From assembly GCA_963666965.1 (NCBI GenBank), contig OY762939.1, positions 186,001 to 250,000 on the forward strand: 64,000 bases of DNA. The letters are read 5' to 3'. Of the stretch, positions 25,332 through 32,370 are shown piece after piece (position 1 is the first letter of the stretch; each line of letters begins with the position of its first letter). The notes beneath the pieces are model-generated. The model made no database searches. It had not been told where the DNA came from and worked only from the letters and a program-made list of their open reading frames with translations. Source of the stretch: Proruminimicrobium sp963666965 (lineage in GTDB: Bacteria; Elusimicrobiota; Endomicrobiia; Endomicrobiales; Endomicrobiaceae). The position numbers and the translations under genes were made by a program.

Positions 25332-25649
25332 TTATTTATAGGCAAAATGCATTGATATGTGAAGATTGTCCAACAAATTTGCAAATGTCTTTAACTCAGG
25401 ATTTGAGTTTTTAGATAACATTTTATAAAGAGTATTTCTTTTTATATTTGATTTTTTTTCAAGTTTTGTCATACCGCCCTGTGCTATTGCTATTATTTTT
25501 AAACCTTCAAGAAATATCCCCAAATCCTTATCCTGTTCATATTGTTTAATTAATGAATCTGTAAAATATTTTAATTTTTTTGAATCATTCTTTAATTCTT
25601 TAGCAAAATCTTCTCTAAAATCAGTTAATATTAGTTTTTCTTTTTTCAT
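25332..25649 (-). CDS. HigA-like antitoxin, addiction-module XRE protein
   Basis: A 105-residue helix-turn-helix antitoxin of the 'addiction module antidote' type. The DNA-binding part reads IIAIAQGGMTKLEKKSNIKRNTLYKMLSKNSNPELKTFANLLDNL. Its start overlaps the toxin stop by 4 bases, so toxin precedes antitoxin, as in HigBA. It should neutralise the RelE-fold toxin and repress the pair. Confidence 0.82.
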   Translation of the reverse strand: MKKEKLILTDFREDFAKELKNDSKKLKYFTDSLIKQYEQDKDLGIFLEGLKIIAIAQGGMTKLEKKSNIKRNTLYKMLSKNSNPELKTFANLLDNLHISMHFAYK

Positions 25650-25948
25650 ATTTTTACCTCCGAAATCATTTCCTTAATCTGCTTTGCCTTTTTAATATCT
25701 TCCTGTTGTGTACTCTTATTTCCGCCACATAACAATATTATTATTTTTCCGTTTATATTCGTAAAATATACTCTATAGCCTTTTGCATAATTTATTTTTA
25801 TCTCATGCACTCCATCGCCGACGGATTTACAGTTTGATAAATTTCCAAGAGCGACTCTTTCAATAAAAATCCAAATTTTTGTCTGAGCAACAATATCTTT
25901 TAAATTCTTGAACCATTTCTGAAAATATTGAGTCTGTTTTATATCCAT
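25646..25948 (-). CDS. HigB/Gp49-like RelE-fold toxin
   Basis: A 100-residue protein of the phage Gp49/HigB branch of the RelE/ParE superfamily: QKWFKNLKDIVAQTKIWIFIERVALGN, DGVHEIKINYAKGYRVYFTN, IIILLCGGNKSTQQEDIKKAKQI. Such toxins usually cleave mRNA on the ribosome. The ILLCGGNKSTQ strand is the conserved C-terminal core. First gene of the two-gene module in the accessory region. Confidence 0.85.
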   Translation of the reverse strand: MDIKQTQYFQKWFKNLKDIVAQTKIWIFIERVALGNLSNCKSVGDGVHEIKINYAKGYRVYFTNINGKIIILLCGGNKSTQQEDIKKAKQIKEMISEVKI

Positions 25949-26007
25949 TTCAGGATCCCTTTCTCACAAATAGTGTATATTATAATCAACACTTTGTCAA
26001 TGTATTT

Positions 26008-26574
26008 TTAATACATTGTAAGTATGGCATCTATATCAAGAACGTCTATCTGCCCGTCGCTATTTAAATCGGTTGAATCCAAAGTGCCTGCACATTTGTG
26101 GCAGCAGTACATAAGCTTGAGATATTTTTTCTCAAGTAAAGTCGGCAGTAAATCTGATTTTTTCTTGCCCGGATTTCTTCCAACGTAAAAAGTGTAAAGT
26201 CCTTTAGTATGTTTCTGCGAATTGCATTCTTTACACGCCCAAATAATATTATGAATCCCCTGAATTTTATCGCATTCGGGGCATTTATCGTTAATCAAAA
26301 GGCTTTTCGGTATTATATGGTCTTTTGTAATATTCTCAGTTGCACCGCAATATACACATGCTTTTTCAGATTCAATAAACTGCAAATCTTCTCTTAAAAT
26401 ATCAGACCATGAAATTTTCCCGTCTCTCAAGTTTCTAAAAGCGGTTTTAATCATCCCGTAACAATTTTTCTTGGCGGTTTCGTTGTCACCTGTTTTCATC
26501 GCACTTTTTACGATGATTTTGGCATATTGATAATATATCAAATCTTGGATTGTCTGGACCTCTCTGTCGGGCAT
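26008..26574 (-). CDS. HNH endonuclease with C-terminal dockerin-like EF-hand
   Basis: A 188-residue protein. The HNH domain spans ~70-125: CVYCGATENITKDHIIPKS, CPECDKIQGIHN, WACKECNSQKHTKG, with D85-H86, N118 and H122 as likely catalytic residues and zinc-binding CxxC pairs. The C-terminus DLNSDGQIDVLDIDAIL (169-185) fits one calcium loop of a type I dockerin (ligands D169, N171, D173, Q175, D177, D180). There is no signal peptide, so a cellulosome role is unlikely. GGGGAG precedes the start. The role may be DNA cleavage in defence or mobile DNA. Confidence 0.75.
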   Translation of the reverse strand: MPDREVQTIQDLIYYQYAKIIVKSAMKTGDNETAKKNCYGMIKTAFRNLRDGKISWSDILREDLQFIESEKACVYCGATENITKDHIIPKSLLINDKCPECDKIQGIHNIIWACKECNSQKHTKGLYTFYVGRNPGKKKSDLLPTLLEKKYLKLMYCCHKCAGTLDSTDLNSDGQIDVLDIDAILTMY

Positions 26575-26584
26575 GTTTTCTCCC

Positions 26585-26670
26585 CTAACTACTCTTATGG
26601 CGGAGATTTAATATTTGGCTTACAACTTCGTATTTTGCCGCCTTATGTACCACTCGCTACCGCTTTTACT
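26585..26670. repeat. TTATGTACCACTCGC repeat unit upstream of the HNH gene
   Basis: Reads CTTATGGCGGAGATTTAATA, TTTGGCTTACAACTTCG, TATTTTGCCGCCTTATGTACC then ACTCGCTACCGC. Related to the reverse complement of 24150-24200 and to 32228-32300. Its apparent open frame is a repeat artefact. Confidence 0.65.
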
Positions 26671-26735
26671 TTTATTATACTTATTCTGTTATATAACATC
26701 AGTATTACAATAATAAATTATCTTTTATAATATTT

Positions 26736-27779
26736 CTAAAAAGACTTAATTATTTTAAAATTTATTTTTTTCGTATACTCAAAATTCAAGTTATACTTAT
26801 GCTTATGTTTTTCTGGTACTAAATCAGAGGCTAATATCTTTAATTTTGCTTTTATACTTTCATCTAATGAATTATAAAATGTATCAGAAAAATATGTATT
26901 TTCTGATCTATGTATAAAAAACTGTATTAATTTATCTAATTTTATATCATCCTGAATATTACAAAAAGATTGCATAAATGCTTTTGATTTTGAAGAATCT
27001 TTTAACCAAGAAAACACTATGTAAGTTTTATCTTCTTTTGAAACAAAACCATATTGTATTGAATCAAATAAAAAATTTTTATATACATTTTGAATAAGAA
27101 TATCATAGAAATCATTAACAATTAATACACTTGAAGAACTAACTATTTCTAAAGGCCTATCCAATTCAATACATAAATAATCAAATATTTTAAAATTATT
27201 ATCTAATATAGCAGCATCATATTTGTTTTTTATAAATTCCATATTCATTTTTCCAGCCTTGATAGTTTCTATAACATTGCTAGCTACTTTTATCATTTTA
27301 GAAGCACTTTCATATTCTGCACACTTTTTATAATAATCTAAACAAAGGGCTCTATATCCAATTAAAAAACAATTTTTGTCATTTATTACAAATCTTTCAT
27401 TTTCTATATCATTAAAAATTGCATCATGTTTCTTGCAAAATCCAAAAAATGTTGATGCCTCATTTATGCCTATCTTTTTTAAAACAAAATCATTGCAATG
27501 TTTTTGTTTTAAATCTGGATAGAAATGAAAAACATATCCATTTTGAGCTATTTGCCTCAATGGGCCAGATTTTGTAATCGAATGTGATGATATAATTTCA
27601 TTACAAACGTTTTCATCTGATTTTGGATAAAGATATTTTTTCACAGAAAAGGCTTTTTTTCGAATTAACTCAAGTTTTTCAAAACTTGGTTTATAACTTG
27701 CTGTAACATAACAGCAATGTTTAAATTTTTTGCCCGACCCACAAAAACATTTAGCATTTCTATCTTTTCCTACACCCAT
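26736..27779 (-). CDS. SEC-C motif protein of unknown function
   Basis: A 347-residue protein whose N-terminus KCFCGSGKKFKHCC (C11, C13, C22, C23) is a SEC-C zinc-binding motif like that at the SecA C-terminus. The rest, mostly helical and rich in K, I, N and F, matches nothing I recognise. There is no signal peptide or membrane segment. Codon use is distinctly more AT-rich than in the housekeeping genes, suggesting acquisition by transfer. Isolated between repeats in the accessory region. Confidence 0.65.
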   Translation of the reverse strand: MGVGKDRNAKCFCGSGKKFKHCCYVTASYKPSFEKLELIRKKAFSVKKYLYPKSDENVCNEIISSHSITKSGPLRQIAQNGYVFHFYPDLKQKHCNDFVLKKIGINEASTFFGFCKKHDAIFNDIENERFVINDKNCFLIGYRALCLDYYKKCAEYESASKMIKVASNVIETIKAGKMNMEFIKNKYDAAILDNNFKIFDYLCIELDRPLEIVSSSSVLIVNDFYDILIQNVYKNFLFDSIQYGFVSKEDKTYIVFSWLKDSSKSKAFMQSFCNIQDDIKLDKLIQFFIHRSENTYFSDTFYNSLDESIKAKLKILASDLVPEKHKHKYNLNFEYTKKINFKIIKSF

Positions 27780-28013
27780 TGTTTTTACCTTTTCACTTTT
27801 TAAGCACTGACTCTCTATTGTCTTTTTTATCTTAAATATGGATATTTATTTTTTAATTATTTCTACAAGTTGGGATAATGCTTGAAAGTTTTCTTGCATA
27901 ATTTCCTTGTATTAGATGCGTGTTTGATGCGGATATTCTATAACAATTTGATAATCAATATCAATTTATACCAGAAGCTGGGATGTCGGGCGGATTTGCA
28001 AAGCAAACCGAAG

Positions 28014-28165
28014 AAGTTTAGCAGCTTGGAAGCTTGGCAACTACAATATTTAAAATTTGCAGTTGTATTTGTGTTGTTAAAGGCTTTAAGTTTTCGTAAT
28101 GAAATGAAGTATTTTAAAAGTGAAGTGTACATAAGTGCAAGCGGAGCGGGCGGTACATGAGCTTT
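28014..28165. repeat. Composite dispersed repeat upstream of the thi operon
   Basis: The 545-bp gap before thiS contains AGCAGCTTGGAAGCTTGGC, then GTTGTTAAAGGCTTTAAG, TTTTCGTAATGAAATGAAG and AAGCGGAGCGGGCGGTACATG, in the same block order as 24008-24200. I see no gene in 27780-28209; open frames there follow the repeat on both strands. Confidence 0.65.
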
Positions 28166-28209
28166 GAAAATACGAAATTGAGTAGAAAAATTGAAGCCGT
28201 TATAAATGT

Positions 28210-28239
28210 TTGACAAAAAGCAAAACATTGTGGTATATT
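28210..28239 (+). promoter_or_regulatory. Promoter of the thi operon
   Basis: TTGACA (28210-28215), an 18-bp spacer and TATATT (28234-28239). Transcription would begin near 28246, giving a leader of ~80 nt almost filled by the hairpin described next. Confidence 0.7.
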
Positions 28240-28255
28240 TCAAGAACATTTAAAT

Positions 28256-28311
28256 AGCATGATATGGGGTACACCACCGCGGGTGTAGTTCGTATCATGC
28301 TTTTTTTATTT
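28256..28311 (+). promoter_or_regulatory. Leader hairpin / attenuator-like element before thiS
   Basis: A 9-bp stem AGCATGATA (28256-28264) / TATCATGCT (28293-28301) encloses an internal loop and a second hairpin TACACC (28270-28275) / GGTGTA (28282-28287). The outer stem runs straight into TTTTTTTATTTT, so it reads as an intrinsic terminator 14 nt before the thiS start. The conserved TPP riboswitch words (CTGAGA, ACCTGA) are absent. The ligand, if any, is unknown. Confidence 0.6.
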
Positions 28312-28324
28312 TACGGGGGTGCTT

Positions 28325-28519
28325 ATGAAAATTAACGGCAAAATAATTTCTATAACAACAAGCCAAACTCTTATCGATTTTTTAAAAGACAATAATTATG
28401 AAATAACAAAAGTAGCAGTTGAACTCAACGGAAAAATAATTCCAAAAACACAATTTGATAATACTACCGTCTGCGACAGCGACACAATTGAAATAGTTTC
28501 TTTTGTTGGAGGCGGATAA
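28325..28519 (+). CDS. thiS: Sulfur carrier protein ThiS
   Basis: A 64-residue ubiquitin-like protein that carries sulfur as a C-terminal thiocarboxylate for the thiamine thiazole ring. It begins MKINGKIISITTSQTL and ends in the required GG (FVGGG). The start is ATG 28325 with GGGGG 5 nt upstream; an in-frame GTG at 28319 overlaps that site. First gene of thiSFGH-tenI. Confidence 0.92.
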   Translation: MKINGKIISITTSQTLIDFLKDNNYEITKVAVELNGKIIPKTQFDNTTVCDSDTIEIVSFVGGG

Positions 28520-28520
28520 A

Positions 28521-29327
28521 ATGAAAATTACTTTAAACGGAAAACTTACAGATACGCAAATCAAATCTGTTTTTGAACTGAAAAAAACAATAACCGATGC
28601 AAAAAATACAGTTATAATCGTCAACGGCTTTGCCGTAAATTCTGATTATATTTTATCCGAAAACGATTCTGTTGTTATTATAGAAAAAGGCGTTATACCG
28701 TCTAAAGATGAGTTTGAAAGCATGATATCTGCAAGACATACTCCTTTAGTTTATGACAGGTTTAAAAAAGCAAAAGTCGCAATAGCCGGTCTTGGAGGTT
28801 TGGGCTCAAATATTGCAATAATGCTTGCCAGAACAGGCATCGGGAAAATACTTATTGTTGATTTTGACACGGTGGAACCTAGCAATTTAAACCGCCAGCA
28901 TTATTTTATACGGCATTTATCAATGCAGAAAACAGACGCTTTAAAAGAACAGATTCTCGCTATAAATCCGTTTATTTCTGTTGAAACTAAAAACATTTAT
29001 CTTGATGAAACAAATATAAAAGATTTATTTGACGGTTATGAAATAGTATGTGAAGCTTTTGATAATCCCGCATGTAAAGCAACTTTAGTAAATACAATTT
29101 TAACAGAATTGCCTTCAACAAAAATAGTCGCCGCAAGCGGTATGGCCGGTTATTACAGCTCTAATAAAATCAAAACCGAAAAGAAAATGAAAAATTTATA
29201 TATATGCGGCGATTTAATAAATGCAGCAAAACCCGGCACGGGTTTAATGGCGCCCAGAGTTCAAATCTGCGCAGGCCATCAGGCTAATATGATAATAAGA
29301 CTTTTGCTCGGTATAGAAAAGGTTTAG
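28521..29327 (+). CDS. thiF: ThiF adenylyltransferase with N-terminal ThiS-like domain
   Basis: Activates ThiS by adenylation. 268 residues. Residues 1-~62 form a ThiS-like beta-grasp domain (MKITLNGKLTDTQIK..SVVIIEKGV) lacking the terminal GG. The E1-like domain follows: AIAGLGGLGSN (nucleotide loop), DFDTVEPSNLNRQ and CEAFDNPACK. I see no zinc CxxC pairs. The ATG at 28521 follows GGAGG inside the thiS end and lies 1 base after its stop. This is the ThiF form known from clostridia and other anaerobes. Confidence 0.88.
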   Translation: MKITLNGKLTDTQIKSVFELKKTITDAKNTVIIVNGFAVNSDYILSENDSVVIIEKGVIPSKDEFESMISARHTPLVYDRFKKAKVAIAGLGGLGSNIAIMLARTGIGKILIVDFDTVEPSNLNRQHYFIRHLSMQKTDALKEQILAINPFISVETKNIYLDETNIKDLFDGYEIVCEAFDNPACKATLVNTILTELPSTKIVAASGMAGYYSSNKIKTEKKMKNLYICGDLINAAKPGTGLMAPRVQICAGHQANMIIRLLLGIEKV

Positions 29328-29346
29328 AAAAGGAGCGGTTTAATTT

Positions 29347-30114
29347 ATGGATGATAAACTGGTAATAGCAGGTCATGAATTCAATTCAAGATTTATTTTA
29401 GGATCCGGAAAATTTTCGCTTAATCTGATCGAATCTGTAATAAAAAACGCGGATGTCGAAATAATAACGCTTGCTTTAAGAAGAGCTCACTCAGGCGGAA
29501 CGGCAAATATTTTAGATTTTATACCTAAAAATATTACCTTGCTGCCGAACACTTCAGGAGCAAGAAATGCTGATGAGGCTGTACGCATAGCAAGGCTTGC
29601 CAGAGAACTGGGATGTGGCGATTTTATAAAACTTGAAGTTATAAACGACTCAAAATATCTTATGCCTGATAATTATGAAACAGTTAAAGCGACCGAAATA
29701 CTTGCCAAAGAAGGTTTTATTGTTATGCCTTATATGTATCCCGACCTTACAACGGCAAGACAGCTTGTAAATGCAGGCGCCGCAACCGTTATGCCTCTGG
29801 GCGCGCCGATAGGAAGCAATAAAGGGCTTTTAACTTATGAATTTATAAAAATACTTGTTGAGGAAATAAATCTGCCGGTTATAGTGGATGCCGGAATAGG
29901 AAGCCCATCCCAGGCATGCCGCGCGATGGAAGCCGGTGTTGCCGCCGTTATGGCAAATACTGCCGTTGCAACGGCCGGAAATATTTCTCTTATGGCAAAA
30001 GCTTTTAAACTTGCCGTAGAAGCCGGAAGGTTTGCATATATTTCGGGCCTGGGCAGAGTTTTGGATTACAGAGCGGAAGCGTCAAGCCCGCTGACAGATT
30101 TTTTGAAGGATTGA
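29347..30114 (+). CDS. thiG: Thiazole synthase ThiG
   Basis: Builds the thiazole phosphate from deoxyxylulose phosphate, dehydroglycine and ThiS thiocarboxylate. 255 residues of TIM-barrel sequence: SRFILGSGKF, TLALRR, LLPNTSGARNADEAVR, the Schiff-base lysine K95 in FIKLEVI, MPLGAPIGSNKGL and VDAGIGSPSQACRAMEAG. AAGGAG precedes the start. Confidence 0.96.
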   Translation: MDDKLVIAGHEFNSRFILGSGKFSLNLIESVIKNADVEIITLALRRAHSGGTANILDFIPKNITLLPNTSGARNADEAVRIARLARELGCGDFIKLEVINDSKYLMPDNYETVKATEILAKEGFIVMPYMYPDLTTARQLVNAGAATVMPLGAPIGSNKGLLTYEFIKILVEEINLPVIVDAGIGSPSQACRAMEAGVAAVMANTAVATAGNISLMAKAFKLAVEAGRFAYISGLGRVLDYRAEASSPLTDFLKD

Positions 30115-30115
30115 A

Positions 30116-31243
30116 ATGAACTATAAAAATATGGAAGTTATCGACTCGGATATAATGGCTAAAGTTTTAGATTTAACAAAAAATTTTGACTGTAATATTT
30201 ATACCGACAAGGATATTTTAAACGCGTTAAATAAAGACAGTCTCAATATTTTTGATTTAGGCGCGCTTTTATCGCCGCATGCCTTAAAATTTTTAAATGC
30301 CGCCGCTTCAAAAGCAAAATACGAAACGAAAAAACATTTCGGTTCGTGTGTATCGCTTTTTACGCCTCTTTATATTTCAAACTACTGTGAAAATCACTGC
30401 ACATACTGCGGATTTAATTGTAAAAATAAAATAAACAGAGCAAAACTAAGCGCTGAAGAAATAGAACAAGAATATATTTCAATCTCAAAAACGGGACTTA
30501 AAGAAATTTTAATTTTAACGGGCGAATCAAGAATAAAATCAGACGTTTCATACATAGCAAATGCCGTAAAACTCGCGACAAAATATTTTTCTACTGTCGG
30601 CATTGAAATATATCCTCTAAATACGGATGAATATAATATGTTAAAAAATGCCGGAGCGGATTTCGTATCGGTATATCAGGAAACTTACAATACGCAAAAA
30701 TATAAAGACCTTCATTTAAGCGGGCCGAAATCGGTTTTTGATTACCGTTTTTATGCTCAGGAACGCGCTTTAAAAGCAGGAATGAGAGGCGTATCGTTCG
30801 GAGTCCTTTTGGGACTTAGCGATTTCAGAAAAGACGTTTTTGCATGCGCTGTACATGCGTATCTGACGCAGCAAAAATATCCGCACGCCGAAATAAATTT
30901 TTCCGTGCCAAGACTCAGACCTTATATAAATAAAAATAAAATTAACGCAAACGATGTTTATGAAACGCAGCTGCTTCAGGCAATGATCGCATACAGATTA
31001 TTTATGCCGTTTGCAGGCATTACGATTTCAACAAGAGAACGAAGCGGATTTCGCGATAATGTTATAGGAATGTGCGTTACAAAAATTTCTGCCGGCGTAA
31101 AAACCAGCGTAGGCGGACATAATGAAAAAGAAAAAGGAGACGCCCAGTTTGAAATAGCAGATTCAAGAAATGTAGAAGAAATTATTTCTCTTATAGAAAA
31201 AAAAGGGCTGCAGCCCGTATTTACAAATTATATAAGAACTTAA
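30116..31243 (+). CDS. thiH: 2-iminoacetate synthase ThiH (radical SAM)
   Basis: Cleaves tyrosine to 2-iminoacetate (dehydroglycine), the oxygen-independent route to the thiazole ring. 375 residues. Radical SAM motif CENHCTYCGF (C91, C95, C98), GESR and a C-terminal GGHNEKEKGDAQFEIAD stretch. Its start lies 1 base after the thiG stop. Presence of ThiH instead of the oxidase ThiO fits anaerobic life. Confidence 0.95.
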   Translation: MNYKNMEVIDSDIMAKVLDLTKNFDCNIYTDKDILNALNKDSLNIFDLGALLSPHALKFLNAAASKAKYETKKHFGSCVSLFTPLYISNYCENHCTYCGFNCKNKINRAKLSAEEIEQEYISISKTGLKEILILTGESRIKSDVSYIANAVKLATKYFSTVGIEIYPLNTDEYNMLKNAGADFVSVYQETYNTQKYKDLHLSGPKSVFDYRFYAQERALKAGMRGVSFGVLLGLSDFRKDVFACAVHAYLTQQKYPHAEINFSVPRLRPYINKNKINANDVYETQLLQAMIAYRLFMPFAGITISTRERSGFRDNVIGMCVTKISAGVKTSVGGHNEKEKGDAQFEIADSRNVEEIISLIEKKGLQPVFTNYIRT

Positions 31244-31255
31244 AAAAGGATTTTT

Positions 31256-31855
31256 ATGATTATCGCCGTTACAAACCGCCTGCTATGCACTGATAATTTT
31301 TTAAACTGTATCGAAAAAATATGCAAAGCAAAACCTGATGCGTTAATATTAAGAGAGAAAGATTTGCAGGATTTTGATTATAAAAATTTAGCCGCGCATG
31401 TAAAAAAAATATGCGACGCTTGCGGAGTTTATTTATTTGTAAATTCAAAAATAGATTCGGCCGTAAATCTCAATATCAGAAAAATACAGCTTTCTTTTGA
31501 CTCTTTTATTAAAAACAGAGACAGATTGAAATGTTTTGAAACGGTCGCCGTTTCAGTTCATTCAACACAAGAAGCTCAAAAAGCCGCTTCCTACGGAGCA
31601 TCTTTTTTGATAGCAGGCCATATTTTTGAAACCCCCTGCAAAAAAGATATCACCCCGAGAGGAATTGAATTTCTGCGTGAAATTGCTAAAACTGTAAATA
31701 TACCGGTTATCGCCATCGGCGGTATAAAGAAGTCAAATATTAAAGAAATAAAACAGGCCGGCGCAAAAGGAATTTGCTTAATGTCTTCATTGATGTTATC
31801 GGAAAATCCTGAAGAGCTTATATTCCAATACAAGCAAATATTAAACTCGTTATAA
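31256..31855 (+). CDS. tenI: Thiazole tautomerase TenI (ThiE-like fold)
   Basis: A 199-residue TIM barrel of the ThiE/TenI family. AVSVHSTQEAQ carries the TenI-type histidine, followed by LIAGHIFETPCKKDITPRG, which corresponds to the TenI loop GHVFETxCKKG. The ThiE pyrophosphate-site motif 'HLGQxD' is absent (QLSFDSF instead). I therefore read it as the enzyme that aromatises the thiazole product, not thiamine phosphate synthase. Last gene of the operon. Confidence 0.78.
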   Translation: MIIAVTNRLLCTDNFLNCIEKICKAKPDALILREKDLQDFDYKNLAAHVKKICDACGVYLFVNSKIDSAVNLNIRKIQLSFDSFIKNRDRLKCFETVAVSVHSTQEAQKAASYGASFLIAGHIFETPCKKDITPRGIEFLREIAKTVNIPVIAIGGIKKSNIKEIKQAGAKGICLMSSLMLSENPEELIFQYKQILNSL

Positions 31856-31908
31856 AAATATATTTATAAATTTATTATTGGCGTCTGCTATAAAATATAT
31901 GAATATGT

Positions 31909-32214
31909 TTACCAGTTTCTCGGCAAGATCCACACTACCGGAGACCATTTAATAAATTCTTTAGGGTCAAAATCATCTTCAAGCATTTCAATTGACTGCA
32001 CATTTTCAGGTAAAACCGATATTGTATAAAAACCTTTCGGATCTTCTACATTATAAAAATGATATCTGTCTGTCGGCACTTTTTCTTTCTTGCTTGGTCC
32101 GTAATCAAGAGGAACATATCTCTTTGTAACTACAGCATTGTCCTTTTTTGAAAAAAATGTTACCTTCACATATTTCTTCATTTCAATCGCTTTTAAAAAA
32201 TCTGCATTTATCAC
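31909..32214 (-). CDS. Small WYL-like protein of unknown function
   Basis: A 101-residue cytoplasmic protein. The middle part, VKVTFFSKKDNAVVTKRYVPLDYGP..DRYHFYNVED, followed by YTISVLPENVQSIEML, resembles a minimal WYL/SH3-like beta domain, and the end is FIKWSPVVWILPRNW. The start is GTG 32212-32214 with AAGGAG 5 nt upstream; an overlapping ATG is closed by TGA. Isolated gene next to a repeat. Function unknown. Confidence 0.6.
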   Translation of the reverse strand: MINADFLKAIEMKKYVKVTFFSKKDNAVVTKRYVPLDYGPSKKEKVPTDRYHFYNVEDPKGFYTISVLPENVQSIEMLEDDFDPKEFIKWSPVVWILPRNW

Positions 32215-32227
32215 ATTATCTCCTTAT

Positions 32228-32366
32228 ACTATAACGGCTTTAATTTTTCGCTTCCAACTTTGTATTTTGTCACCTTATGTACCACTCGCATTTTTGCTGT
32301 CTGCAAAAATTGCCATTGTTGTTAACGTTGCCAAGCTGCTCAGCTTCCAAACTTCCCAGCTTCTTA
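32228..32366. repeat. TTATGTACCACTCGC unit plus AGCTT array
   Basis: Begins ACTATAACGGCTTTAATTTT, continues CTTTGTATTTTGTCACC then TTATGTACCACTCGC, and ends in CCAAGCTGCTCAGCTTCC..CCCAGCTTCTTATAGT directly at the stop of the 1144-residue gene. Same two modules as at 24008-24200 and 28014-28165. Confidence 0.65.
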
Positions 32367-32370
32367 TAGT

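Noticed and set aside
26008..26574. Cellulosome component
   Set aside because: The dockerin-like tail is a single repeat on an intracellular-looking HNH nuclease without signal peptide.
26527..26730. Rightward frame opposite the HNH gene start
   Set aside because: Its middle is the repeat unit (shadow peptide RILPPYVPLA, seen in altered form at 32138-32410), so it is a repeat artefact.
27882..28249. Open frames on both strands before the thi operon
   Set aside because: Both follow AGCTT and TTATGTACC-type repeats and overlap each other; no family resemblance.
28246..28324. TPP riboswitch before thiS
   Set aside because: The conserved CTGAGA and ACCTGA words are missing and the leader is too short for the TPP fold.
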